From Hydractinia symbiolongicarpus (Eukaryota > Cnidaria > Hydrozoa > Anthoathecata > Hydractiniidae), in NCBI RefSeq assembly GCF_029227915.1, contig NC_079882.1:6078001-6138000 (forward strand): DNA of 60,000 nucleotides, given 5' to 3'. Position 1 is the stretch's first letter; every line of letters begins with the position of its first letter. The notes under the pieces are model-generated. The model ran no database searches. It was not told the DNA's origin and saw nothing but the letters and a program-made list of their open reading frames with translations. Positions 49,101 to 59,932 of the stretch are shown one piece after another. Made by a program: the position numbers and the translations under genes.

Positions 49101-52100
49101 CATTTGTACAATAATGACCTCCTTTTGCCTTTTTACATGATACTTTTTATTATGTTTGTTATTCTTTCTCCACAGACTTCGATGAATGGACGTCATGGTC
49201 AACTCATTATTTTGGTTTGACAAGCTATTCAAATCGCAGCAGGGACTGTTTGGAAAACAATGTGACTGTCACTGATTCACACTTTTGTAATGGAAGTAAT
49301 AATGAGACTCTAGGTAGCTGGATTGTTGTTGCACATATAAAACAAGGGGAAGGAACTGAAAAATTATTTTCATGCGTAGCACATGCGAATTTTGATTAGA
49401 TACGTTAAAAATTGTGGCTAGGATCTTTCTATAAAAATAGATTTCTGGAAACTCTTTTGTTAATCTTTTTATCACCGTGTTTTATTTATTTTTCTTTGTA
49501 ATCTTGCTCCAGGCATAAGGGATTTGTGACGACAAAATTTTATGTGTTAGAAACTTCTAATTTTTGAAAATCGTGAATTAACCCCTTTTATATATTAACT
49601 TTAATTCTAAATTAAAAATCTTTGTAACCTGTTATTTTAATTTTTATTGTAGCAAAAAATATCTTAGTCTGCAAAGTTAAAATGGTAGATCGTTTGGTAA
49701 AAAAATGTAGTCAGTAAAAGCGTTGGTCACTAGTCCAAAGCTTGATAAGGTGTAAATTTTTGTCAATATCCGCACTGTATGAAGTTCATTTGAAGAAAAT
49801 TCCTAATTTTTAGTACTGACATGGAGTGAATGGTCTCCCTGTGTCGGGCCATGTGGTTTCAAAAAAAGTAACCGGACAAGATCATGCCTTTCAAATGGTG
49901 ATGTCATCTTCAATGACACTATTTGTGGTTTGTTAGAAGAAGTTAACTCAACTTGTGCCATAGAGATTTGTTATGTCTTCAGTAAGTATTGTTCGTTTTG
50001 TTTGCACTTTAAACAAATAAATAAATGTGATTGGAATCTTACATGATATTTCCTGTTCAAAATAGACAAGAAGTGATTTATTTTTTTATTCTTTGGTTAT
50101 ACTAACTTTTAAATGATTATAAAATTATTTAATTCATTCCTATTTGCCAGTTTTATTATCTATTTTAAGCAGAACAGTGTACTGTTACCAGCAACCTATA
50201 ACTGCTCAAAAAAATATATATGAACCTGTTTCTTCTGCAAAACTGAAATTGCTATTCTAAAATTGCTAACTCGATTAGCCAGTTATGTGGTTATTTAAAT
50301 AAAGCGAGTAAAACGTTTGGAGAATCAAGCGGCTACTGTCTGTAAAAAACTTTCTTATAAACCTTTTTAGATGTTACTTCTTGGAGCGAGTGGACTGAGT
50401 GTAACGTATGCGGATTTGGGAACATAACCCGAAATCGTACATGTCTCAGAAATGGAACAGAATATGAATGGCAGGGGTGTGCCACTGACAATCAAACTGA
50501 AACAATATCATGTTTTTCTACAGTTGAATGTGCAAGTAAGTTTTCTAGCATATTTATTACATATACGATTTTTATACTAGACTGTTTTTTTTTACATCTT
50601 CTAGGATTTTATTTTGCGCATTTTGTGCATTATGCCCTGCATGACATCCTGCAGACTTTTTAATTTACGTGGGCACTCTACAATTGTCCAGCTGAATGTC
50701 GATACGTTAACAAAAATTCTTTATTTATTTCCGCAATTTTTTTGCCAACGTGGTTTTTACTGACTTACATATAATATGAGCATCAAAAGTTTTGCTTTCT
50801 TTTTTTAAAAATTTTACTGTTGATTCTGCATAGACGAATGCAAAAAATATGTGTTGCCCGACGTGAAACGCATTTTTGCCGACGTAAAGTAGCCAACTAG
50901 TCTTCGAATCTAGCATTATTTTCTGACTTAAAATAAATTGTATTAGAAAGGCTGCATAGTACTCCATATGATATTCTGTGTAACACCAACACAGAAATCA
51001 CTCAACTAGATTACCGGCTAACATGTCAATCTTGTTTTCATGCTAAATGCTAAAGAGAATTCACACTTTATGTCTCTGAAAAAACTCGACCTCGGTTTGA
51101 ACCCAAGACCTTCGGCACTGGAAGTGAAAGCTCTTTCACTAGACTATCAGTCGGCCAGTCTATTTTAGTTAAGACATACCATAAAGCAGGTTAATAAATG
51201 ACAAAGGTAGGGTACAAAATATTTCAAATATTTTTAGATATTACTTTGTGGAGTGAATGGAGTGACTGCGCAGGCGAATGCGACTTTGGAACAAGAACTC
51301 GTTCGCGAGAATGTATGAAGAACAATGCTACAATTGAATGGATCGTGTGTAATACAACGGAGCCGCAAACTGAAACAGAAAATTGCACGATGGACATTTC
51401 ATGTCCCTATATACGTACGTAAGGCAAAGATCGCAAAAAATAGGACACCAGAGTTAATTAGAAATATCTAAAATTCTATATCAGAAATCTTTTAAAGTAT
51501 TATCATTTAGTACACTTTGCAACACTTTAGTACTATTGCACACAGTCTGAATCTAAATTTTCTTTGTTTATGTGGACAAATTTCTCTTTGGTTACTGTTG
51601 TTGCAGATTTTAATTATTATGCAAATGCAAGAAACGCTTTCTGTATTTTAGTATCCCTTTGGAGTAATTGGACAGAATGCAATGGAGTATGCCCTGATGT
51701 ACTTGCAACTCGTACAAGACAATGCTTGAAGAGTGACGTTGAATTCGACTGGTCTAATTGCAATACTACAGAACTTCAAACTGAAGAAAAATCTTGCTTT
51801 ACTGAATTTTGTTTAGGTAAGAATTACATTTACTGTTTCTTTGGAAGGGTCAGAAAGAATACTTTTTAAATTAGATGTGTGTGCTTCAGCAAATAGAACT
51901 ATCTGTGGTCCATTTACTGTGGTGGATTTATGTTCTACATGGCACAATGTGCCCTGGGATGCTATTAAAAATTCTATTTATTTTTTTTTACCTGAAACAT
52001 ATTGAGAGGTTTACAAAGATTTCGATGTATTGGTATTTTTGATGCCTTACATTTTTTGTCTTATAAAGATGTATCCGAATGGAGTGAATGGTCGGAATGC

Positions 52101-55100
52101 ATAGCAGATTGTGAGGCTGGTGTCAAATCACGAAACAGATCGTGCATACATAATGAAACAGAAGTTGAGTGGGATTTGTGCTCAACGTTCGGTAATGACA
52201 CTGAAACCGAATCATGTGATACTGGTATTGAATGCTTGGGTAAGTGCGCTTAATGTACCTACTGGTATCTTGATCGTACTCGTACCGCCTCTCTCTTTGT
52301 CATTATGTAAGGCAAGCGGGATAGAATAATCCAGCGCAAACGGATCAAACATTTCATCAACTATTTTTGTTTCTATATTGGATGGAATCGAATTTTTGAT
52401 TTGCGTATTTTGATAAAGCATTATTAATGCAGTCTGATAGTTCATTCATTCGCATCTTCAAAATGGATGGTAACGCATCAATGGCGATGTTGGTCGTCTT
52501 AAACGAGTTACCTAGTAGATTCTAGTGACGGAAAAAACACTCGAGAAAAAAACAAAGGAATGAGTAAAAAAAGAAGACAAAATGTATTTTATAATGATTC
52601 AAGAACTAAAAATGATGGACTGATTCGGTTTCAAGGAGATGTTACCGATTGACCTTTTGAACTTGAGTTATCTTAGAAAAAATATTTTTACTTTTGAGCC
52701 TCTTTGTCTTTTTTTGCTGTATCGTAAAAGCAACACCTGCTAAGAACTGTTGTTCTTTATCCTCACTAAAAGAATCCAATTTTACACTATTCAGTATAAA
52801 ATATTTATAACCAGTCTTCTAAAGCACTTCATAGCACTCACTCTTAATGAAAGTATCAACAAAACAAATATACAATTCGAACGTTTAACGTTCGTAAAAA
52901 AAAATTTAAAAAGTGGAAATATTTGATGAAAAACTCCATCAAATCGATCAAACATAAAATTTTTCCATTTGAAGAAGAAATATGTGTGGTGAAATATGTT
53001 CGCGAACATATTTCATCGAACATTTTTTTTTATATTTATGAAAAAAATTGCATATACACAAAGTGATCAAACATTCCACCAAAAATCAGAAAGTGCTGGT
53101 ATTTGATGAAATGTTTGATCGGTTTGCGCGCCGAACGTAGTTTGTAAAATTACTTGTTATACTACTTGTTTCAAAAACGTGGTTATTATTTACCTCAGGA
53201 TGGAGCGAATGGACATATGGAAAGTGTAACGTAACATGTGGTGGTGGTAAAAAAGGGGATACAAGAAAATGTTTACAAAAAAATGGCATCTGTATAGGTC
53301 AAAGTGTTAAAATAACAGATTGCAATGAACAACCCTGTCCAGGTAAAAATGTATACGTTAAATTTAGCAGGTTGTTGTATTATATTGCAAGTTTTTTGTG
53401 TTTATTAGCTCTAAGGAACCTTTATAGGGAATAACCAAGGAGAAAATTAGTTTTGCGCGGAGTAATTCAACTGATATCGAAGAATTTTAGGGTTTTTAAT
53501 GTAAAAAATACAAAGTTTTATTGGCTTGGTTGGGCTTCAATAGAGCAGATTTTATTTTTGTAAAAGGGACTGATTTTTATGGCTCATAACATTTTTCGTA
53601 TAACGTTGATGTCAAACAACTTTTTATCGCAGAAATGAACGGAAGTGTTTACAAAGGTCATGCTACAACTCACCTTGATATAGATCATTAACACATAGAC
53701 TCCAAAGGATGCAAATTGGCGCCAAAGCAAGTCGTCCATTAGCCATAATTCGTGATCACGCAACTTTAAGTTATCAAAAAGTGGCTTTATTTCTTATGCA
53801 GCAGTGCTCATGTTCACCAACATTGAGGTAACAGGTGACTAGAAATCTGGTTCAATAACGTTTTTGGTGAAAAACCATAAAACTTCAGGGTTTTCGAAAA
53901 ACGGCTGCAAGCTCCTGCAGTTAAATCACGACACGGAAATTGAGTAAAACTTTTGTTATCACCATTTAAAGGGCCTGAGAAACCTTTCGCACTGACATAA
54001 TATGCAAAGATATATAACAGTGAGAGTCTCGGCATGCCGATGTCAGCATCGGAGATACCTCACCTAAACATTGTGCGTAGTCACGTTATCTGATAGCGAG
54101 AGAAATTTTTCAAAACCATCTGAAAATTTGGCCGCCATAATCAAAATGAAGAATGAAGGTAGCTAAAAAGTATTAAAATGTAGGCTACATCTATTTTATA
54201 AGCAAATTAAAAAACCAAAATCCGGGTGAGATATGCGTATACAAAAAAACACAATTAGCCTTAAACTTTGCTTACGTTATGCTTGTTATGTTATACCTCA
54301 TTCCGTTTTTCATACAACTATCTTCTTTTGCATACGGACGGGCAGAAAATAATATGTATAAATTTCAACTTCCAAAGTATCGAAATCTCTTTAGACGGTT
54401 AGTAAGCTGTAGTACGAGTTCAGATGTTGTCAGCTATAATTAGGCTTTTGGGGACTAGCTTTAACCCTTAGATTCTGAAATACCTTAATTGATGTCACAG
54501 TAAGGCTGAAATACCGATATGCCATCTACTAGCTGTAACTCATGACTCCTTGAGATATTGTAACAGCAGGTAGCCAGATGTCGATGAAAGATTGTCAGCG
54601 AGGATCATGGATATTTCAAGTTTTTTCTTTCTTTTTGAGTCCAAGGTTAAATTAAATTTCCAGATATATAAAATAGGAAGTTTGCTGAAACAAGTTTATT
54701 CTATCGCAAGACATTCGAAATTCTACATGTTTGAAAGAATTATTATTACGGATTACATTATTATTTCTCAACCTGAAAAAGTTGAACTTTAGCAAACTTC
54801 CTTTTTTAATATTTAAAATGAAGATTTTCTTCTTTTTTACGTTTAAGAAGGCGGAAACAACTTCTTTTAACATTTAATGTTTTTCTGTTTGTAGTACATG
54901 GCAACTGGTGTGAGTGGACAGCATGGACAGTGTGTTCAGCTAGTTGTAATGGAGGAGTGCAAGTCAGGGCTCGCACGTGCACAAACCCACCACCTGCATT
55001 TGGTGGTGTAAACTGTAGCGGTATAACACAAGAAAGTAGATCTTGTCATACTGGTATCTCATGTTCTGGTAAATGTTTTTATGATAAAATATCTTAAACC

Positions 55101-57841
55101 AACTGAGTTCGTGCATATTTATTAGATATGAAATGAACACAATCTGACCTTTACCGGTGTTTTTCAGGTTGTGCAGCGACTCCTAAAACCACAAAAAAAA
55201 AGCTGAAAATATTAGAGAATTTCAAAGTAGATTAAAAAAGACAGAAGAGTCAGAAAAATGATAAAGAAAATTTTTGTTTTGTAGTAGTTGTAATAAGTAA
55301 GAAAGTTCGGCAAATTTTACATAGTAAAGTCAAAGAATTTTAATTGAAGACTAGTTAAAACATAAAACGAACATTGGCTCTGCTGCACTACCAACCTGTG
55401 AGATATCCTAAAATCAACTTGGCTAAAAATATTTAAGCAGGTCTACCTGTAATAAGTAAACAAGGAGCACTTATCTATATTGGCTGATAAAGTATTAACA
55501 TTCAAATATAAAAATTTTCTTAGGGTTATACTTAGCCGCAGCAGGCAAGGATTGTAGCAGCCACTGCGATTCCTTTGGCAAGGTATGTTGGCCGCATGTT
55601 AGGAAATACATTGGAGAAAATGCAGCAACGGCTTTTGCAGCAGTTGGTGTCCCGTGCAGTAGCTCTGAAACCAGCGAAGTGATATGGTCAAAGCCTTATC
55701 ATCCCAGTCTCAACACCGTTACAGGTGGTTGTGAAGGTGTTAGGAATGTTAGCACAGATATCGTTTGTAACAACACGAACGTGCCACCATCAGCCAGAAG
55801 GTTATGTTATTGCAAGTTACAAGGTACATTGTATGACGCTTTATAAAAGATTGCAGATTCTCAGTTTTTAAATATACTTCAGAAACAATAGAGACTGCTT
55901 TTAGTACGATAACTTCCGGTTTTCCGTGTTTGGTAAACATAAAAGTTTCTAAACATTTTATTGTAGATGATATCATGTACGACGAATGGTCTCTTTGGAG
56001 TGAATGTAGCACCACCATGTGCGGTCATGGTTTTAAAAAGAGACACCGAAGGTGTATAGACACAAGGTTTTGTTCATCAGAACAGATTGATAAAAAAGCA
56101 TGTAACGAAGTGCCCTGTCCATTAGATGGAGGTTTGCATCAACTTTATTAACTTTTATTTTATGATCTTCTGTCTAATAAGGAAAGCTGGTTGGTCAACA
56201 ATTTTGAAATAAACTCCTTGCTTATAGGATGGTCAACATGGAGTCCGTGGAAAGAGTGTAGCAAAGAATGCGGGAACGGCGAAAGAAAAAAAGTACGTCA
56301 ATGTACCTCGCCTCGCCCGCTTTATGATGGAAGACTCTGTTATGGAATGTCAGAATACACTGAAGGCTGCAATTATGGTCTGTGTCCAGGTACGTTTGAT
56401 TTCTTTTGAATTGTTCTCAAAGGTGTACAGCGAACCATTAAGTAAATACTGGAAATGATTTTGCGCAGAAAGTTGTTTTAAGCCATGTAATATAATGTGC
56501 AGCGCTGCCAAAAGTTGGTGCAGAGAGACTGTTTTTATTAAATAATAATAGATAAAAAAGATTATTCAAGGAGGTCAATTATCTTGACCAATCTTATACC
56601 TGGTCACTACCCAGATGTGTAAGAGACTCGTTATATATTTTAAATGTCTTACGTATTTTTAGTCCATGGAGGCTGGGGTAACTGGTTGCCATGGAATTTT
56701 TGCGACAAACCATGTGGAGGAGGCAACAGAACTCGCTACCGTGTGTGTGACAATCCAACACCAAAGCTTGATGGGATATATTGTCAAGGAAGTGAGAAGG
56801 AACATCAAAAGTGCAATAAACGGCCATGTAGAGGTCAGTTGAAACTTCATTTAATTTTTATCATATTTACAGAAGAATGTGAGAAATTTTGTTGTGTTAA
56901 TGTACTAAATGCGTTTACAATTTCTTTGAATGAAAGTTTTTTTCTTGTCATCAAAACAGTTCCTTCTTTTTGTCGTTTTTAGAGTCAAAGATAAATATTC
57001 GTTTGGCTTTCACCAAAGAGAAATTTCATCCATTGATGAGTAAAGAAAGTATGCCCCACGATTTGTTGAAGGAGAAGATTCTTCACAATGTACGTATCTG
57101 GTTCACCTGCTGTTTTTTATAATTTTCTTTCATTATCAAAATCACTGCAGTGTCAATATCAACATTAAAGTTCCTCTCTAATTTTGAAACTTTGATAAAT
57201 GATAGAACCACATATTGTTTTAATGCATGTTGGATAAAAATTAAATCATTTTCATTTGTTTTCTATTTTGTTCAACTTTTGTTGTTGTTTTAAATTTTTA
57301 CCTATATGACGACATCCATTTGTTTGATGTTAACGCACACGTTTTAGAAATATCTAATACTTTTTCCTCGATTTTTCTCACATGTGTGCTTGCTTATTCA
57401 GACTTCTTTTTCTTTAGATTAAAAGCCTTTATAAAGACAAAGGATTAAGGGTAAAAAAGATCATCATACATAGTTTCAGGTATGATTTTTTATTGTGTGT
57501 TGTAACTGCAGGAACAAATGCGGGAATAGAGGCATGGTAACGAGTTTTTTGCGTCAATGTTTAAATAACTGATTCCATTTCTTCCAAAATCAATTCGGTT
57601 TGTGTTTTCAGTAGTGTTGACTAATGCTTTGACAGATATAACCTTGGAAAATTTTCTCAAAGGAATCATATTATCGAATGTCAGTTTAAACATCTTATTT
57701 GATCCAAACAAATGGTATTCTTGTGTTATAGTGACGGTGGGGATTATTCTGATGACTATTTACCGAATGCTACGTAATGAGACCAATCAGAAAGATGTGT
57801 GCCGAGAAGACGTAATGTATTGGTGTCTAGTAATTAAGTGA
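35551..57841 (+). CDS. single-pass protein with 15 TSP1 repeats, Cys-rich and SEA-like modules
   Basis: Exons: 35551-35626, 35918-36151, 41949-42137, 46005-46099, 46385-46507, 46931-47057, 47763-47933, 48061-48225, 49176-49313, 49814-49981, 50371-50535, 51238-51414, 51652-51816, 52069-52239, 53199-53342, 54895-55068, 55524-55823, 55967-56131, 56228-56389, 56663-56833, 56983-57089, 57418-57496, 57612-57841. The frame is continuous for 1231 residues. Order: signal peptide (1-24), TSP1 repeats 1-2 (26-166), unassigned module (167-281), repeats 3-12 (282-827), Cys-rich module (828-927), repeats 13-15 (928-1093), SEA-like module (about 1094-1189), membrane segment (about 1190-1206) and a 25-residue cytoplasmic tail. 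Each TSP1 repeat is one exon in phase 1 with WSxW and CxxxC cores (EWSEWS, CNVTCGGG). The WxxW motifs are typical C-mannosylation sites, and N-glycosylation sequons abound. Probably a cell-surface adhesion or receptor-like protein. The last donor (57497) is non-consensus, so the C-terminus is the weakest part of the model. Confidence 0.85.
36329..36657. mobile_element. putative MITE with AGCCTTTACATG ends
   Basis: AGCCTTTACATG at 36329-36340 is inverted as CGTGTAAAGGCT at 36646-36657. GTTTACATG and CATGTAAAC words recur inside. About 330 bp, no ORF; no clear target duplication. Confidence 0.4.
37437..38178 (-). mobile_element. 5'-truncated LINE (non-LTR retrotransposon) 3' end
   Basis: The minus-strand ORF (start codon at 38090, open back to about 38178) matches the C-terminal part of non-LTR retrotransposon polyproteins: a Cys motif (FVCKRCKGEI), then FWYLGDMLGSEGG, AWKKFRELLPLLTSR, SVMLYGSETWAVKQEDL, RMVRWMCNAS and the GRPRKTWQEV block. 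The reverse transcriptase core upstream is missing. The 3' end is a short ATG-triplet tail (CATCATCAT on the plus strand near 37440-37458). The frame is intact over 211 codons, so the insertion is fairly young. The plus-strand ORF over the same bases is its shadow. Confidence 0.85.
38422..38551 (+). mobile_element. Helitron-like copy in a TSP1-gene intron
   Basis: An AT-rich start (ATATTATAATACC, with the initial TC lost or altered), CAGTCTGTCACACAAAATGG, then a hairpin at 38522-38539 (CCGTGGATTTTTCCACGG), CTGCCAA and CTGG followed by T. CTGG fits the CTRR end rule. Confidence 0.6.
43850..45500 (-). mobile_element. decayed LINE reverse transcriptase, interrupted by an insertion
   Basis: Minus-strand reading in shifting frames gives, in order: LMKRIGSRLNDKIP (near 45380), SKAFDSISCQMLINDLN (near 45200, RT motif A with AFDxI), a degenerate FLTDTGN (motif B region, near 45070), and after the insert RYADDISKI (near 44295, the catalytic YADD motif), CKLLGSLLD, then FLYNSDTCTITSTIN and RRLSKEFVLNIKWP (near 43950). 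Stops and frameshifts show it is dead. It differs from the LINE at 37437 in its C-terminal blocks. Confidence 0.7.
44305..44890 (+). mobile_element. non-coding element inserted in the LINE remnant
   Basis: It splits the LINE just before the YADD motif. It starts TCTCTTATAATAATACGCC with a run of TCTG repeats, like a Helitron 5' end, preceded by A. Inside are GATGACGTCATC and two copies of a GATC(C/T)TATACATTTT...ATCAGCGTTT segment. The right boundary is uncertain and no clear CTRR hairpin was found. Related words (GACGGATTGATGATATCATC) occur at 40219-40238. Confidence 0.45.
46005..47057 (+). other. unassigned 115-residue module of the TSP1 protein (3 exons)
   Basis: Exons 46005-46099, 46385-46507 and 46931-47057 join in phases 0 and 0 and are phase 1 at both outer ends, so the module could be gained or lost as a unit. 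It begins DTCPAEKTNG and includes HIAYTGCLPKLSYIYLLK, ILTQFLRFGSLLQVK and SVRIMYC. Four cysteines and two N-glycosylation sequons (NET, NES). It is not a TSP1 repeat and I recognise no family. Splice sites and the continuous frame support coding. Confidence 0.65.
50975..51160 (-). mobile_element. tRNA-derived SINE, second copy
   Basis: On the minus strand a tRNA-like head carries GGGTTCAAACC (B box) and a weak A box, followed by the body shared with the 33170 copy (CACTTTATGTCTC, TTTTCATGCTAAATGCTAA). It sits in the intron before the exon at 51238. Confidence 0.6.
52334..53129. mobile_element. putative DNA transposon relic with 27-bp inverted ends
   Basis: The left end GCGCAAACGGATCAAACATT continues TTCATCAA. 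Its reverse complement, with one mismatch, ends at 53129 (GATGAAATGTTTGATCGG then TTTGCGC). GATCAAACA and TTTCATC words also recur in the interior. About 800 bp in the intron between exons 52069 and 53199. No transposase ORF is visible. Confidence 0.5.
53343..54894. other. 1.5-kb intron of the TSP1-repeat gene
   Basis: No exon, recognised repeat or element seen. Confidence 0.4.
55524..55823 (+). other. Cys-rich non-TSP1 module of the TSP1 protein (one exon, 100 residues)
   Basis: The exon is phase 1 on both sides. The sequence runs AAGKDCSSHCDSFGKVCW, GVPCSSS, VIWSKPYHPSLN, GGCEGVR, DIVCNNTN and ends ARRLCYCKLQ. The spacing (CxxxC near the start, a lone Cys in mid-module, and a final RLCYC) resembles a small disulphide-rich extracellular module seen in some animal and protist secreted proteins and near one end of MGAT5-type enzymes. 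That resemblance is from memory of the pattern and uncertain. Confidence 0.6.
56983..57841 (+). other. SEA-like module, transmembrane helix and cytoplasmic tail
   Basis: Exons 56983-57089, 57418-57496 and 57612-57841. The first two encode INIRLAFTKEKF, DLLKEKILHNIKSLYKDK and LRVKKIIIHSF, with the SEA pattern of strand, helix and strand. The last gives VLTNALTDITLENFLKGI, LSNVSLNILFDPN, then the hydrophobic WYSCVIVTVGIILMTIY and RMLRNETNQ. SEA just before a membrane helix is a common arrangement. The GSVVV autocleavage motif is absent in this reading. A poly(A) signal lies at 57952. Confidence 0.6.
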
Positions 57842-57951
57842 TCGTTTTATTTTTTAAAAAAACGAATGGGAACAGGAAGAAAAGCTATTTGGAATAGTTT
57901 ATTTAAAATCTTAACTTCTTCGACAATGCCAAAAAAATTGCAACTTAATTG

Positions 57952-57957
57952 AATAAA
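57952..57957 (+). promoter_or_regulatory. poly(A) signal of the TSP1-repeat gene
   Basis: AATAAA 111 bases after the stop codon at 57839-57841. Confidence 0.5.
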
Positions 57958-59560
57958 TTTTCGCGAGAATTAATTTGGGCGAAATGATTTTGTTGCCAAT
58001 GTCGCCATTTGTAAAAACATGTTCTTGCGATTTTTTGTAAAATTTATTATTTGCGAAATTAAATGCCCTGCGAAATTCATTGTTTCGAAATCTTGTTTTT
58101 GTGTAGTCTGTGTATTCCCGTAGATGCACCAATTTTGAACCGTACATTGTTTATTTAGTAGCAGAAATATTTTTTATGATTAGAACTTATTATCAGAATG
58201 AGAAAGCATTGGTACCAGTAAAAAGGATAAAGAAAAGTCTTACGAATAAATATTTTTACTGTATTTGTTAGAAAACGGGTTGAACGGTTTCTGTTAGAAC
58301 GTTAATTGTTGATCTTTCGTGGATTACGCGGTTTCAGGTTTGAGAATATATCGTTTTCTTTGATCCGACGTCGGTTTCCAGACATTTGCAGCAAAAATAG
58401 CAAAATTCTCGCAAAAATTTATTCTATTAAAGCAATTTGTTTAAGTTGTTGCATGTTTACACACAAGCTACCTTTTGGTAAAAAAAGTCAGAAAAAAAAA
58501 TCAGCAAAAAATTTAGTCACTTCAGCATAATTTATTCACTTTTTTCCGACTAAATTTTAGGCTGGCCAAAAAAGTTTGAAGTTTTTTTTCTTTTTCACCA
58601 ATAAGGCATTTTACTCTGTATTATTTATCAACAAATTTTGCTTGATATTTTTTTGTTCATATATTAGCATGTATATGTGTGTGTACATTTTGAATGACGA
58701 AGGTTTGCTGACTTCAAGATTTTTTAGCAAAAAGCCTGAGATATGTACATTTTGTAAATATTTTATTTGTTTTCATAGGTTGTTCGTTTTGTTTATTTTC
58801 ATTGTAATAAACTATTTACTTTCTATAATTAGTTATGGCATGATTTGTAGATATATAGCACAGCCGTAGCATCCTAGGGAGTGAAGGTTAGGAGAAACCA
58901 TGGCCCTAAAAGTTTATTTTAATCATGGATAATATGGGTGTAGGATGCGTTTTTTATTGATCAAGGGTGGTGCAATCTCAAAACTTTTCCCTCAGGCTTC
59001 AACACAACCATGCTGGGACCACATACAACGGTAAATTAAGATCCCACCGTTCCCCCCCCCCCTCCCCCCCAAAAATAATGGTACGCCTGCTACGGCTCTG
59101 TAGTATATACCAAAAGGTATAATATTTATAATATTTTTTCGGAGGGATGGAGATGAAGCCGTTATGGTGGAATACCCACCTGTACTTAAGTAATATTTTA
59201 AAAGATGTGTGCTTTTCGATAAAATAAATTGTATGCTTAATAATCCAAATAAATGAGTTTAAATGAGTGTAAAAGTATGTTTGTTTTGGCAGTGCGTTAG
59301 ACGCATTCTTGGCAGTGCGTTAGACGCATTCTATCTTCCTTCGATTACTTAAAAAAATGAGCTTATTGTGGTATAGCTTCCTCTTCCGACCACACTGAGC
59401 AAAAATTTGAACATGTTATCTTTATACTGTTTATTTTTCAACGGATTCGTTCTAAACGACGAATTAAATTACACACTGGCAATTACAATATCTATCAAAC
59501 CATACTCTAATTCTGTCTGCCTGTGACAGGCAAATCGACCTAACAGACTGTTGAACATTT
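57958..59560. other. 3' flank and intergenic DNA
   Basis: Short AT-rich ORFs only. From 57955 to 58100 TTCGCGAGAATTAA-type words recur, as at 9890-10275. A C-rich tract lies at about 59049-59069. A 23-bp tandem duplication of GGCAGTGCGTTAGACGCATT lies at 59288-59332. Confidence 0.45.
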
Positions 59561-59932
59561 TCATAATACAACACTCACCGTACGTTCGTCTGTTTGTCTG
59601 TGGGTGAGTGCGTGAGCCAAAAAAGTAACTGCGAATTGCGCGGGTTTCTCTAAGGGCTATAATGTACGTTACTCACAGTATTAGCATAAAAAAGGGTGTT
59701 TAAATTCTAATCCGGCTTATCCACAGCTTTTTTTTTTGCTTTCTTGTTTTGTATCTCCTTTAGTCAAAACCGTAATTTGTTCAACATGGTTGCCGAAGCG
59801 CTACTTTGTGCTGAGGAAGCACGAAACATCGATGCCTAGGATATGTACAACGGCGTACTACAATGACTGATCTAAAGGACCAGAATATACAAGACCAGCA
59901 AATCCGCGGTTTTTTCACGGACTAACGAATAG
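59561..59932 (+). mobile_element. degenerate Helitron-like copy
   Basis: It starts TCATAATACAACACTCACCG followed by CGTCTGTTTGTCTGTG. The 3' end has a decayed hairpin (CCGCGGTTTTTTCACGG), ACTAACGA and ATAG followed by T. It is longer (372 bp) than the 10286 element, and the ends align only roughly. Confidence 0.45.

Noticed and set aside
55168-55234. Possible exon after an acceptor at 55167 (GCAATPKTTKKK then a stop 22 codons on)
   Set aside because: Its internal donor gives the wrong phase for the exon at 55524, whereas 55068 joins 55524 in phase. An alternative last exon cannot be excluded.
57612-57732. Alternative C-terminus through a 17-base intron (57715 to 57731) giving an acidic tail
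   Set aside because: A 17-base intron is too short to splice, and reading straight through gives a convincing membrane helix.
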